Shown: positions 1-8,978, counted from the first letter of the stretch. The stretch is DNA of 64,000 bases from Micromonospora costi (GCF_003626655.1 NZ_RBAN01000001.1:1488001-1552000), one strand, 5' to 3'. Translations and numbers: made by a program. The notes: generated from the sequence alone by a model not told the origin.

Positions 1-771
1 TTCCGCAACGACCGGATCGACGAGTGGGACAACGAGGCGCTGGCCGTCGGCCTGCTGGGGGTGCACGGGCGGGTCGTCTGGCTCGACCTGGACCGCCCCG
101 AACCACCCCCGCCGTCCCGCGAGAGCCGGCCGTCCGTGACGGGGCCCGGGTCCGACGAGCCTGGCGACGAATCGGGTGACCAGGGTGGCACCGGCGACGG
201 CCGACCCGGCCGGCCCGGCGGCGACACGTCCGGCGGCGGGCGTCCGCAGGGCTCGGCCGACAACGGTGGCTCCGACACTCCCAACCCGCTGTGGGGCGCC
301 TTCCCGGTCTGGTTCTGGGCCCTGCTCGTGCAGCTCGCGTTGGCGCTGCTGCTCGCCGCGCTGTGGCGGGCCCGCCGCCTCGGGCCGCCGGCGCCGGAGC
401 CCCTGCCGGTGACCGTACGCTCCGCCGAGACCGCCCTCGGGCGGGCCCGGCTCTACCAGCGCGCCGGCGCCCGGGGCCCGGCCGGCCGGACCCTGCGGGC
501 CGCCGCCCTCTCCCGCCTGCAGCCCTGGCTGAACCTGCCGTCCGACGCGCCGCCCGAGCGGGTGGCCGAGGCCGTCGCCGCCCGCACCGGCGACGACCCG
601 GAGCAGGTGGAGGAGCTGCTGTACGGCGACGACCCGCCCACGGACGCGGCCCTGCTGGACCTCGCCCGGTCGCTGGACGCCGTCACGCGTACCGTCGCGG
701 CGGCACCGCCCGAGCGCGCACGTCCCGACGGCGCACCCCGACCCGACCCCACCGAAGGAGGACCCCGGTGA
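1..771 (+). CDS. DUF4350-type membrane protein, C-terminal part
   Basis: The reading frame is open from the first base of the window, so the 5' end lies outside; 256 residues are visible. The visible start (NDRIDEWDNEALAVGLLG) resembles the end of the DUF4350 domain. It is followed by a Gly/Asp/Pro-rich linker, one transmembrane helix (about residues 97-115 of the visible part, FPVWFWALLVQLALALLLAA) and a cytoplasmic tail. Its stop overlaps the GTG start of the downstream MoxR gene by four bases. In actinomycetes DUF4350, MoxR and DUF58 genes form one operon; the biochemical role of DUF4350 is not known to me. Confidence 0.75.
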   Translation, partial: FRNDRIDEWDNEALAVGLLGVHGRVVWLDLDRPEPPPPSRESRPSVTGPGSDEPGDESGDQGGTGDGRPGRPGGDTSGGGRPQGSADNGGSDTPNPLWGAFPVWFWALLVQLALALLLAALWRARRLGPPAPEPLPVTVRSAETALGRARLYQRAGARGPAGRTLRAAALSRLQPWLNLPSDAPPERVAEAVAARTGDDPEQVEELLYGDDPPTDAALLDLARSLDAVTRTVAAAPPERARPDGAPRPDPTEGGPR

Positions 772-1760
772 CCCGACCCGCCGGAACCGCCGAGCCGTCG
801 ACCATCGGCCCCGACGACGCCCGCGCCGCCCTGCACCGGCTGCGGGCCGAGGTCGCCAAGGCGGTCGTGGGCCAGGACTCGGTGGTCAGCGGCCTGGTGA
901 TCGCCCTGCTGTGCCGGGGCCACGTGCTGCTCGAGGGCGTACCGGGCGTCGCCAAGACGCTGCTGATCCGCACCGTGGCGACGGCGCTCGACCTCGACTC
1001 GAAGCGGGTGCAGTTCACGCCCGACCTGATGCCCGGCGACGTCACGGGCTCGCTGATCTTCGACCCGCACACCGCCGCGTTCACCTTCCGCGAGGGCCCG
1101 GTCTTCACCAACCTACTGCTCGCCGACGAGATCAACCGGACGCCGCCGAAGACCCAGTCGGCGCTGCTGGAGGTCATGGAGGAGCGGCAGGTGTCGGTCG
1201 AGGGCGGTCGCCGGCCGCTGCCCGACCCGTTCATCGTTGCCGCCACCCAGAACCCGGTCGAGTACGAGGGCACCTACCCGCTGCCCGAGGCGCAGCTGGA
1301 CCGGTTCCTGCTCAAGCTCACCGTGCCGCTGCCCAGCCGGGAGGAGGAGCTGGGGGTGCTCCGCGCGCACCACGCCGGCTTCGACCCGCGCGACCTGGCC
1401 GCGGCGGGCGTACGGCCGGTGGCCACGGCCGCCGACCTCGCGGCCGCCCGGAGCGCGGTCGGTCGGGTGCACGTGGCCGACCCGCTGCTCGGCTACCTGG
1501 TCGACCTCTGCCGGGCCACCCGCACCACCCCGGCCCTGGAACTGGGCGCCTCGCCGCGTGGCGCGACCGCGCTGCTCAACACCGCGAAGGCGTGGGCCTG
1601 GCTGGCGGGGCGGGACCACGTCGTCCCGGACGACGTGAAGGCCGTGGCCCGGCCGACGCTGCGCCACCGGTTGCGGCTGCGGCCGGAGGTCGAGCTGGAG
1701 GGCGTGGGCGTCGACGCGGTCCTGGACACGGTGCTCGCCACCGTGCCGACCCCGCGATGA
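768..1760 (+). CDS. MoxR family AAA+ ATPase
   Basis: A 330-residue MoxR-type AAA+ ATPase. Walker A is GVPGVAKT (residues 57-64), Walker B LLLADE (about 116-121) and the sensor-1 segment AATQNP (about 158-163). MoxR ATPases act as chaperones for maturation of partner complexes, often with DUF58/VWA proteins as encoded next door. The GTG at 768 is chosen because AAGGAGG at 755-761 is a strong ribosome binding site. The gene overlaps the upstream stop (GTGA) and the downstream DUF58 start (ATGA), so translational coupling is likely. Family assignment is firm; the client is unknown. Confidence 0.93.
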   Translation: MTRPAGTAEPSTIGPDDARAALHRLRAEVAKAVVGQDSVVSGLVIALLCRGHVLLEGVPGVAKTLLIRTVATALDLDSKRVQFTPDLMPGDVTGSLIFDPHTAAFTFREGPVFTNLLLADEINRTPPKTQSALLEVMEERQVSVEGGRRPLPDPFIVAATQNPVEYEGTYPLPEAQLDRFLLKLTVPLPSREEELGVLRAHHAGFDPRDLAAAGVRPVATAADLAAARSAVGRVHVADPLLGYLVDLCRATRTTPALELGASPRGATALLNTAKAWAWLAGRDHVVPDDVKAVARPTLRHRLRLRPEVELEGVGVDAVLDTVLATVPTPR

Positions 1761-3067
1761 CCTGGCGGGCGGCGCTGCTGCTGGCGGTCGGGGCGCTGAC
1801 CCTGCCGCTCTGGCCGTCGCCGTTCGTCGGTGTGCTGGTCATGACCGGCGCGGTGCTGCTCCTGGTGCTGGTGGACCGGGCTTTGGCGGTCCCCGCCGCG
1901 GCGCTCACGGCGGAGCGCGAGGGCGACCGCACGGTCCGGCTCGGCGGCACGGCCACCGTCGTGCTGCGGCTCGGCAACACCTCCGGGCGTACGCTCCGCG
2001 CGCAGGTCCGGGACGCGTGGGTGCCCTCGGCCGGGGCGCGGCCGGACGTGCCGCCGCGGCGGGTGGTCACCGTGGCGGCCGGCGACGCGGCGGTGCTGCC
2101 CACCCGCCTCACCCCGACCCGGCGCGGCGACCGGCCGGCGGTGGCGTTGACCGTACGCTCGTTCGGGCCGCTGCGGCTCGCGTTCCGGCAGCGGTCCGGC
2201 CGGCCCGCCACGCCACCGTGGACACTGCGGGTGCTTCCCCGCTTCGACTCCCGCCGGCACCTGCCCGAGAAGTTGGCCCGGCTGCGGGTGATCGACGGCA
2301 CCCAGGTCAGCCGGGGACGCGGTCAGGGCACCGAGTTCGACACGCTCCGCGAGTACGTGGTGGGCGACGACGTCCGGTCGATCGACTGGCGGGCCAGCGC
2401 CCGGCAGGCCGACGTGCTGGTGCGTACCTGGCGGCCGGAACGCGACCGGCGGCTGGTCTGCGTGCTCGACACCGGCCGCACCTCCGCCGTACGGCTCGGT
2501 GACGAGCCCCGGCTGGACACGTCGATCGACGCGGCGTTGCTGCTCACCGCGCTCGCCTCGCGGGCCGGCGACCGCGTCGACCTGCTGGCCGCCGACACGG
2601 CGGTCCGGGCCACCGTCACCGGCACCGGCCGTCCGGCGCTGCTCCCGCGGCTCGTGCACGCGCTGGCCCCGCTCCAGCCGGCCCTGGTCGAGACGGACTT
2701 CGAGCTGATCGCCGGCGAGATCCTGCGCCGGCAGCGCCAGCGCAGCCTCGTGGTGCTCTTCACCGCCCTGGAGGCGGGTGCGCTGGGCGAGGGCCTGCTG
2801 CCCGTACTGCCCCGGCTGGCCGCGCGGCACCGCGTGGTGATCGCGGCGACCCACGACCCGGTGCTCTCGGCGATGACCTCCGGCACGCCCGCCCGGCCCG
2901 AGGACGCGTACGCGGCGGCGGCCGGCTGGCGGGCGCTGGCCGAGCGGGACCGCGTCCGCGCCGCGCTCACCCGGTACGGCGTGCTGGTGGTGGACGCCCC
3001 CGCCGGCGCGCTGGCCACCAGCCTCGCCGACACCTACCTACGCCTGAAGTCCCAAGGCCAGCTCTGA
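1757..3067 (+). CDS. DUF58 domain-containing membrane protein
   Basis: A 436-residue protein with two N-terminal membrane segments (about residues 5-42). A beta-rich stretch follows, then the DUF58 signature around residues 192-215 (EFDTLREYVVGDD followed by RSIDWRASAR). The C-terminal half is von Willebrand A-like (VCVLDTGRTS). DUF58 proteins are usual partners of MoxR ATPases. The ATG overlaps the MoxR stop by four bases. After the stop comes a 61-bp palindrome that separates it from the convergent SpoIIM-family gene. The function is known only at family level. Confidence 0.9.
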   Translation: MTWRAALLLAVGALTLPLWPSPFVGVLVMTGAVLLLVLVDRALAVPAAALTAEREGDRTVRLGGTATVVLRLGNTSGRTLRAQVRDAWVPSAGARPDVPPRRVVTVAAGDAAVLPTRLTPTRRGDRPAVALTVRSFGPLRLAFRQRSGRPATPPWTLRVLPRFDSRRHLPEKLARLRVIDGTQVSRGRGQGTEFDTLREYVVGDDVRSIDWRASARQADVLVRTWRPERDRRLVCVLDTGRTSAVRLGDEPRLDTSIDAALLLTALASRAGDRVDLLAADTAVRATVTGTGRPALLPRLVHALAPLQPALVETDFELIAGEILRRQRQRSLVVLFTALEAGALGEGLLPVLPRLAARHRVVIAATHDPVLSAMTSGTPARPEDAYAAAAGWRALAERDRVRAALTRYGVLVVDAPAGALATSLADTYLRLKSQGQL

Positions 3068-3099
3068 CCCCCGCGCCCGTCGCGCCCCCTCCTCGGCGC

Positions 3100-3160
3100 G
3101 GTGATCATGAAGTTATTGCCCTCCGCCACGGCGTGTCGTGACAACAACTTCATGATCACC
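3100..3160. repeat. Palindromic element A1 (61 bp)
   Basis: Nineteen-base arms (GGTGATCATGAAGTTATTG, 3100-3118, and its complement at 3142-3160, one mismatch) enclose a 23-base centre containing CACGGCGTGTCG. A second copy with the same 61-bp length and about 90% identity lies at 62826-62886. It sits between two convergent genes and covers the last 16 codons of the minus-strand SpoIIM-family gene, supplying its stop codon. It could act as a bidirectional terminator, a mobile palindrome, or both. Confidence 0.88.
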
Positions 3161-4123
3161 GGGGTCAAGGGGTGGGGGTGGGGTCCGGTGGGTGGCGCGG
3201 CGGCCGAGGACCACCACGTACGCCAGGAAGGCGAGCCAGACGGCGGCGCCGAGGCCGACGCGCAGCGGGACCGGCACCGGGGCCGGGGTGACGAACGCCT
3301 CGACGAACGCGGACACCGCGAACACGCCGACGAGGCCGACCGCCACCAGAACGGCCGACCGGCCGGCCCGGGCCACGGACTGGCCCCGGGTCAGGTCCGG
3401 GGGTGGCGCGATCCACGCCCAGGCGACCCGCAGGCCGAGCCCGGCGGCCACGAAGACGCCGGTGAGTTCCAGCAGGCCGTGCGGGGTGATGAGGCCGAAG
3501 AAGACGTCCGCCCGGCCGTACGAGACCATGACCCCGCCCACCACGCCGATGTTGAGCGCGTTCTGCCACAGCAGGTAGAACACCGGCACGATCAGCACCC
3601 CGGACGCCAGGCACTGGGCGGCGAGCCAGGCGTTGTGCGTCCACAGGTGGAAGGCGAACGTCGGCGCGGAGAACTCGGTGTAGTAGCCGGCGAACCCGGA
3701 GTCGACCAGGTCGGTCGCCGCGTCCTCGCCGATGAACGCGGCCGCGGTGTCGGGATTGTTGGCCACGAACCAGATCAGGAAGAAGCTGAGCAGGCTGAAG
3801 GCGGTCGCCACCCCGCACCACCAGGGCCACGCCCGGTAGACGGCACCCGGGAAGCCGGACACCAGGAAGCGGGTGACCGCCGCCCAGGACGCTCGGGGCC
3901 GGCCGGTGAGCCGGGCCCGGGCCCGCAGCACCAGCTGGGACAGCTGACTGACCAGGGCCGGGTCGGGTGACCGGCTGCGCAGCGCGGAGAGCTGGGTGGC
4001 CGTCCGCTGGTAGAGGACGACAAGCTCGTCCACCTCGGCGGCGTCGAGCCGGCGGCGCCGGCACAGCTCGTCGAGCCGCCGCCACTGCCCACCGTGCTCC
4101 GCGACGTACGCGTCGAGATCCAC
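3113..4123 (-). CDS. Stage II sporulation protein M (SpoIIM) family membrane protein
   Basis: A 336-residue integral membrane protein of the SpoIIM/DUF95 family. It has a soluble helical N-terminus (VDLDAYVAEHGGQWRRLDEL) followed by about six hydrophobic helices, and a motif FVANNPDTAAAFIGEDA typical of the family. In actinomycetes this gene is usually divergent from an RDD gene near MoxR/DUF58, as here. GTG at 4123 is preferred because of GGGGG just upstream; GTG 4129 is an alternative. The last 15 residues are encoded entirely by palindrome A1, so the native C-terminus has been replaced or extended by the repeat. Confidence 0.85.
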   Translation of the reverse strand: MDLDAYVAEHGGQWRRLDELCRRRRLDAAEVDELVVLYQRTATQLSALRSRSPDPALVSQLSQLVLRARARLTGRPRASWAAVTRFLVSGFPGAVYRAWPWWCGVATAFSLLSFFLIWFVANNPDTAAAFIGEDAATDLVDSGFAGYYTEFSAPTFAFHLWTHNAWLAAQCLASGVLIVPVFYLLWQNALNIGVVGGVMVSYGRADVFFGLITPHGLLELTGVFVAAGLGLRVAWAWIAPPPDLTRGQSVARAGRSAVLVAVGLVGVFAVSAFVEAFVTPAPVPVPLRVGLGAAVWLAFLAYVVVLGRRATHRTPPPPLDPGDHEVVVTTRRGGGQ

Positions 4124-4141
4124 GCTCACCCCCGTCCGCGG

Positions 4142-4151
4142 ATCATAGTGT
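4142..4151. promoter_or_regulatory. Overlapping divergent -10-like elements
   Basis: The 39-bp gap between the SpoIIM-family and RDD genes holds TATGAT on the minus strand (4142-4147) and TAGTGT on the plus strand (4146-4151). Each could be a -10 element giving a very short leader for one gene. No clear -35 was recognised, so this is a positional inference. Confidence 0.35.
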
Positions 4152-4162
4152 TCACTGTCGGG

Positions 4163-5257
4163 GTGAGCGCGCAACCATCGTCACCGGCCGCCGCCCGCCC
4201 GGCCGCCCGGACCGTGTCGTGGAGCGACGCCGGGCTGGTCAGCGGCGAGGCCGTGGAGTTGGACGTCCGGGTCGCCCGGCTCGGCTCCCGGGTGCTGGCC
4301 CTGCTGCTGGACGTCGTGGTCCAGGCCGGCATCGCGGTCGCGCTGGCGGTGCTCGCCGCGCTCGCGTTCTCGGCGCTGCCGTTCGGCTTCGTCGACGCGG
4401 CGCTCACCGGCGCGACGGGCACCGTGGCGCTCGTCGGGCTGCTCGTTGGCTACCCGGTGCTGTTCGAGCGGTTCAACAACGGCCGGACGCCGGGCAAGGC
4501 CGCGGTCGGCCTGCGGGTGGTGAGCGTGGACGGCGCACCGGTCGGGGTACGGCAGTCGCTGACCCGTGCCCTGGTCGGCGTCGCGGTGGAGTGGCCGGGT
4601 CTCGTCCTGCCCCTGCTCAGCTGGGTCGCCGGGGTGACGGTGATGCTGACCGACCGCCGTGGACGCCGCCTCGGCGACCTCGTGGCGGGCACGCTCGTGG
4701 TGCACACCCGCGCGGCGGCCGTGTGGCGGCCCGTCCCGACCGCCGTGCCGCCGCTGGTCGGCTGGGCGTACACCCTGGATCTGACCCGGCTCGACGACGA
4801 CCTGGCGCTCGCCGCGCGGCAGTACCTGGCCCGGGTGCACCAGCTCGTGGAACCCGCCCGCAGCCGGCTCGCCCGCGGTCTCTGGGCCGAGGTGGCCGCC
4901 GTGACCACCCCGCCACCGCCGCTGCCGGCCCCGGAGACCGTCTACCTGGCGGCCGTCCTCGGCGAGCGGCACCGCCGGGCCGTGCACCGCCTGCACCGCA
5001 CCCGGGCCGTGACCGCCGCGCTGTGGCCGGAACTGGCGCCCGTCCCCGCGGCGGAACCCATCCGCCCGGCCGCGCCCGAGCCGCCCCGGCCGGGAACCCG
5101 GAGCGCACCCGCGGCCCCGCGTCCGGCCGCGCCGGCCGACACTCCGGTCGCCGTGTCACCGGCCCCCGCCGTACGACCCGCCGCGGCGCCGCCGACGCAG
5201 GCCACTGTTCCGCTCGTACGCCCGCCGGTGGACACCGCCGACCGGCCCGGCGCCTGA
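4163..5257 (+). CDS. RDD family membrane protein
   Basis: A 364-residue protein. The N-terminal RDD domain (about residues 30-165) starts with ELDVRVARLGSRVLALLLD and contains FNNGRTPGKAAVGLRVV, both characteristic of the family. It has three predicted membrane helices. The C-terminal 200 residues are cytoplasmic, Ala/Pro-rich towards the end and contain a helical segment (LDDDLALAARQYLARVHQL). GTG 4163 is the first start downstream of the divergent promoter region. RDD proteins are poorly characterised; some act as ion transporters. Confidence 0.85.
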   Translation: MSAQPSSPAAARPAARTVSWSDAGLVSGEAVELDVRVARLGSRVLALLLDVVVQAGIAVALAVLAALAFSALPFGFVDAALTGATGTVALVGLLVGYPVLFERFNNGRTPGKAAVGLRVVSVDGAPVGVRQSLTRALVGVAVEWPGLVLPLLSWVAGVTVMLTDRRGRRLGDLVAGTLVVHTRAAAVWRPVPTAVPPLVGWAYTLDLTRLDDDLALAARQYLARVHQLVEPARSRLARGLWAEVAAVTTPPPPLPAPETVYLAAVLGERHRRAVHRLHRTRAVTAALWPELAPVPAAEPIRPAAPEPPRPGTRSAPAAPRPAAPADTPVAVSPAPAVRPAAAPPTQATVPLVRPPVDTADRPGA

Positions 5258-5280
5258 CCACACGGCCCGGCGCTGCCGCG

Positions 5281-6558
5281 TCAGGCGAAGAGCGCCCGCC
5301 CCCAGTGGTCGCCGCCGTCGCGGACGCCGGGCGGGCACGCGAAGAGGGCGCTGGAGACGTGCCGCAGGTACTCGTTCATCACGTCGTGCCGCGCCAGCTG
5401 CGTCTGGATCGGCACGAACTGCCGGCGCGGGTCGCGCTGGTACGCGATGAAGAACAGGCCGGCGTCCAGGCGACCCAGCCCGTCCGACCCGTCCACGAAG
5501 TTGTAGCCCCGCCGCAGCAGGCGCGCCCCGCCGTTGCGCGTCGGGTGCGCGAGCGTGACGTGTGCGTGCGCGGGGATGCGTGGCTGGCCGTCGTCCCCCG
5601 TGGCTGCGAAGTCCGGCTCGTCGAACTCGTCGCGCTGCCCCAGCGGGGCGCCGCTGCCCTTGGCCCGTCCGACGATCTCCTCCTGCTCGGCCAGCGAGGT
5701 CCGGTCCCAGGTCTCGACCAGCATGCGGATCTTCCGCGTGACCACGTAGGAGCCGCCGGTCATCCAGTCCGGGCCGTCGCCCGGCTGCACCCAGAGCTGG
5801 TCGCGGAGCAGGTCGGCGTCCTCGGCCTTGAGGTTCGCCGTGCCGTCCTTGAAGCCGAACAGGTTGCGCGGGGTGGCCTGGTCGCGGGACGTCGACGAGG
5901 TACGGCCGAACCCGAGCTGGGACCAGCGGACGCTCACCACCCCCATGCCGAGCCGGGCCAGGTTGCGGATGGCGTGCACCGCCACCTGCGGGTCGTTCGC
6001 GCACGCCTGGACGCAGAGGTCGCCGCCGGAGATCTGCGGCTGCAGCGCGTCGCCGGGGAACCGGGGCAGGTCGGCCAGGGCGGCGGGGCGCCGGTCGGCG
6101 ATGCCGAACCGGTCCCGGCCCTCGGCGTCGCGGAACAGCGTCGGGCCGAAGCCGATGGTGAGCGTGAGCTGCGACGGGGGCAGGCCGAGCGCCTCGCCGG
6201 TGTCGTCCGGCGGCGCTTCCGGCATCCCGCCGACCGCGCCGAGCACGCCGGCGTCCTGACCGGCGGTCATCCGCGCGGCCGCGGCCGTCCACTCCTGGAG
6301 CAGGTCGACCAGCCGGGCCCGGTCCTTGGTGATCACGTCGAAGGCCACGAAGTGCAGGCGGTCCTGGGCCGGCGTGACGATGCCGGCCTGGTGCTCGCCG
6401 TGGAACGGCACGGCGCCGGCCGCGTGGTCGCTGGCGGCGGCCTGGTCCGGCGCGCCGCGCAGCAGCACACCGGCCCCGGTGGCCACCCCGGCGACGCCGG
6501 CCGCGCCGGCGCCGGCGAGCGTGATCGCCCGCCGGCGGCTGAGTCCGCTCCCGCTCAT
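5281..6558 (-). CDS. efeB: Dyp-type heme peroxidase, iron uptake component EfeB
   Basis: A 425-residue deferrochelatase/peroxidase. A twin-arginine signal (SRRRAITLAGAGAAG, residues 8-22) indicates folded export with heme. The Dyp signature GFKDGT lies at about residues 235-240. EfeB promotes heme deferration or ferrous-iron oxidation in the periplasm or exterior and works with EfeO and EfeU, encoded immediately upstream on the same strand (16-bp gap to efeO). ATG 6558 is preferred because AGGGGG lies about 9 bases upstream. It ends 23 bp from the convergent RDD gene. Confidence 0.94.
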   Translation of the reverse strand: MSGSGLSRRRAITLAGAGAAGVAGVATGAGVLLRGAPDQAAASDHAAGAVPFHGEHQAGIVTPAQDRLHFVAFDVITKDRARLVDLLQEWTAAAARMTAGQDAGVLGAVGGMPEAPPDDTGEALGLPPSQLTLTIGFGPTLFRDAEGRDRFGIADRRPAALADLPRFPGDALQPQISGGDLCVQACANDPQVAVHAIRNLARLGMGVVSVRWSQLGFGRTSSTSRDQATPRNLFGFKDGTANLKAEDADLLRDQLWVQPGDGPDWMTGGSYVVTRKIRMLVETWDRTSLAEQEEIVGRAKGSGAPLGQRDEFDEPDFAATGDDGQPRIPAHAHVTLAHPTRNGGARLLRRGYNFVDGSDGLGRLDAGLFFIAYQRDPRRQFVPIQTQLARHDVMNEYLRHVSSALFACPPGVRDGGDHWGRALFA

Positions 6559-6574
6559 CGGCACCCCCTGTGCG

Positions 6575-7705
6575 TCACCGCGCGACGACCGCGGCGACCT
6601 TGCTGATCGGTTCGGCGAGCGCGTTGATGCCGTCGGAGAGCTCCTTGAGCTCGGCCTTGCTCAACGCGGTGTGCAGCTTCCACCCGTCGCCGTCCCGGTG
6701 CTCGCCGAGCAGCCCCTCGACGTTGGCGAACTCGGTGTCGAGCTGCTTGACCAGGTCGGGTGAGCGCTGCTCGAGCGCGGGGCGCAGCGCGGCGATCGCG
6801 GCCTTCGACCCCTCCAGGTTGGCGCTGAAGTCCCACAGGTCGGTGTGCGAGTAGCGGTCCTCCTCGCCGGTGATCTTGCCGCTGGCCACCTCGTCGAGCA
6901 GTTCCTTCGCGCCGTTGGCCAGCTGGAGCGGGGAGAGCTTCTCGGCGTTGGCCTTGGCCACGATCTCCTTGACGTCGGTCAGCAGCCGGTCGGCGATCGG
7001 GCCGTCCTTGCTGATGTCACCCGTGGTCCACAGGTCCTTCTCGATCCGGTGGAAGCCGGTGAACTCCATGCCCTCCTCGATGACCTCCTCGCGGCCATCG
7101 ATCTTGGGGTCGAGGTCGCCGAAGATCTCCGCGACCGGCTCGATGCACTCCCAGTAGGTCCGCGCGACCGGGTAGAGCGCCTTGGCCTTCGCCACGTCGC
7201 CGGCCTTGACCGCGGTCACGAACTCCTCGGTCTTCTCCAGCAGGGCCGCGGTCTGGCTCTTCACGTACCGCTGGTAGCTGTCGGTCGCCCCGGCCAGCGC
7301 GGCGTCCTCGGTGAGGGGCGCCGCCGAGCCGCTGACCTTCAGCGCTCCGCGGATGCCCTTGCCGCTCATCCCGGGCTTGCAGGCCGTCTCGTACGTCCCG
7401 GCCGGCAGCTCGACGTGCAGCTCGCGGCTCAGCCCGGGGGCGATGTTCTCGACCTCGCCCATCACCCGGTCACCGCTCGCGTAGACATAGAACTCGGTCA
7501 CCTTGGACCCGGAGTTGGTGACCTTGAAGGTGGCCGTACCGGCCGCCAGGTCGGTGTCGCCGACCTCGCAGGCCGTGTCGTTGGCCTTGACCACGATCGG
7601 GCCGCCGGCCGTGGCCGGGTCGTCCTTCTGGCCGGAGCACGCGGTCACGCCGGCCGTGGCCAGCAGGCCGGCCGCGGCCAGCATCAGGTACCGGGTGGTG
7701 CGCAT
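6575..7705 (-). CDS. efeO: Iron uptake system lipoprotein EfeO
   Basis: A 376-residue lipoprotein with signal peptide and lipobox (GVTAC, Cys at about 23). It has an N-terminal cupredoxin-like domain (to about residue 125) and a C-terminal M75/imelysin-type domain with the FHRIEKDLW segment (about 215-225). EfeO binds iron at the cell surface and hands it to the EfeU permease. It is the middle gene of efeU-efeO-efeB, 21 bp from efeU. Length and domain order match the full EfeO of the three-component system. Confidence 0.94.
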   Translation of the reverse strand: MRTTRYLMLAAAGLLATAGVTACSGQKDDPATAGGPIVVKANDTACEVGDTDLAAGTATFKVTNSGSKVTEFYVYASGDRVMGEVENIAPGLSRELHVELPAGTYETACKPGMSGKGIRGALKVSGSAAPLTEDAALAGATDSYQRYVKSQTAALLEKTEEFVTAVKAGDVAKAKALYPVARTYWECIEPVAEIFGDLDPKIDGREEVIEEGMEFTGFHRIEKDLWTTGDISKDGPIADRLLTDVKEIVAKANAEKLSPLQLANGAKELLDEVASGKITGEEDRYSHTDLWDFSANLEGSKAAIAALRPALEQRSPDLVKQLDTEFANVEGLLGEHRDGDGWKLHTALSKAELKELSDGINALAEPISKVAAVVAR

Positions 7706-7726
7706 CTGAGCAGTTCTCCTCGTGGG

Positions 7727-8692
7727 TCAGGCACGCTGCGGCGCGGACGGCGCCTCGGCGTCGGCCGGGGTCGTGGCGGTTCCGGCCGATGCGGCCTCGC
7801 CCGGGACGGCCGGCTCGACGGCGGCCGGCTTCTCCGGGGCGCCGGCCGTGGCCGCGGCGTCGCCCGTGCGGGGCGCGGCGGCCTTGGGGGCGGCGGGACG
7901 GAACAGGAAGAGCGCGAGCACCGGCACGGCGTACGCCACCCAGGCGATCGTCTCGAGCACGGTCGGAGCGGGGGTGACGTTGAACATTCCGGCCAGGAGG
8001 GCGGCGTACCACGTGCTCGGGTCGAGCACGGACGTGATGTCGAACGCCAGGTCGTTGAGGCCGGGCAGGACGCCGGCCTCCTGGAAGTCGTGCACGCCGT
8101 ACTTCAGGATGCCGGCGGCGACCAGGATCAGCAGGGCGCCGGTCCAGGTGAAGAAGCGGGTCAGGTTGATCCTCAGCGCGCTGGCGTAGAGCAGCACGCC
8201 GATGACCACGGCGGTGACGACGCCGCCGATCAGCGCGAGCAGCGGCCCGCTGTCACCGGCCGCGCCCTGGGCGGCCGAGTAGAAGATGAGGGCGGTCTCC
8301 AGGCCCTCCCGGATCACCGCGAGGAAGGCCATCCCCGCCACCGCGAGGGAGCCGACCGCCAGGGCGTCCGTGAGCTTGCCGCGCAGCTCGCCGGCGATGG
8401 TCCGGGCCGCCCGGCGCATCCAGAAGATCATCCAGGTGACGAAGACGACGGCCGCGACCGAGGTGACGGCCTCGAACAGCTCCCGGTCCTCGGAGCGGGA
8501 CAGCAGGGTGGTCGACGTGTACTCGATCAGCCAGCCGAACAGCACCGACAGCGCCACCGCCAGGCCGACGCCCGCCCACACCTGCGGCAACCGGTCCCGG
8601 CGCTGCGACTTCACGAGGAAAGCCACCAGGATGCTGACCACGAGGGTCGCCTCCAGGCCTTCGCGCAGACCGATCAGGTACGTGGCGAACAT
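7727..8692 (-). CDS. efeU: High-affinity iron permease EfeU (FTR1 family)
   Basis: A 321-residue polytopic membrane protein with the two REGLE motifs of the FTR1 family (REGLEATLV at residues 10-18, REGLETALIF at about 126-135). It has about seven helices and an Ala/Pro-rich cytoplasmic tail. It transports ferric iron after handling by EfeO and EfeB. As first gene of the operon it lies 13 bp downstream of a candidate iron box, which suggests repression by a DtxR/IdeR-type regulator when iron is plentiful. Confidence 0.94.
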   Translation of the reverse strand: MFATYLIGLREGLEATLVVSILVAFLVKSQRRDRLPQVWAGVGLAVALSVLFGWLIEYTSTTLLSRSEDRELFEAVTSVAAVVFVTWMIFWMRRAARTIAGELRGKLTDALAVGSLAVAGMAFLAVIREGLETALIFYSAAQGAAGDSGPLLALIGGVVTAVVIGVLLYASALRINLTRFFTWTGALLILVAAGILKYGVHDFQEAGVLPGLNDLAFDITSVLDPSTWYAALLAGMFNVTPAPTVLETIAWVAYAVPVLALFLFRPAAPKAAAPRTGDAAATAGAPEKPAAVEPAVPGEAASAGTATTPADAEAPSAPQRA

Positions 8693-8705
8693 CTGTGCTC
8701 CGGTC

Positions 8706-8724
8706 TTAGGTACGCCTCAGCTTA
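8706..8724. promoter_or_regulatory. Candidate iron box (IdeR/DmdR-type operator)
   Basis: The 19-mer beginning TTAGGTACGCC matches the IdeR/DmdR consensus TTAGGTTAGGCTAACCTAA at 13 of 19 positions, counted by eye. A second imperfect inverted repeat (AGTTAGGGC / GCCATACCT region, 8725-8742) follows directly. The position just upstream of efeU fits iron-dependent repression of efeUOB. Confidence 0.6.
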
Positions 8725-8879
8725 GTTAGGGCAGCCATACCTTCCTCTTGTTCAGGAGGCCCGTCAAGTTGATCGGGCCAACACCACTCGTCCGGCTCAT
8801 GAACTCGGCGTACGCGGGACGTACGCCACCGCCACGCTGTGGCAGGATGCGGCTCGTCCCTACCGCAGACAGGACGACC

Positions 8880-8978
8880 GTGCCCGACATCGTGTTCGCA
8901 CCAGCCGGCCCGCCCGCCCCGGCCGGCCCGGTGGTGAGCCGGGCCGCGTCGTCGTCAGCCCGGGGACGGCAGCCGTGA
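8880..8978 (+). CDS. Possible 32-residue leader ORF
   Basis: A short Ala/Pro-rich frame (starts VPDIVFAPAG) beginning at GTG 8880, with a modest GGAC-type ribosome binding site. Its TGA overlaps the GTG of the next small gene by four bases, the same coupling style as real operons in this window. It is unrecognised and could be chance in GC-rich DNA; the overlap is the only argument for translation. Confidence 0.3.
   Translation: MPDIVFAPAGPPAPAGPVVSRAASSSARGRQP

Noticed and set aside
3101..3970. Plus-strand frame starting in palindrome A1
   Set aside because: Its start comes from the repeat and the rest is antisense to the SpoIIM-family gene, with low-complexity His/Arg/Gly-rich translation.
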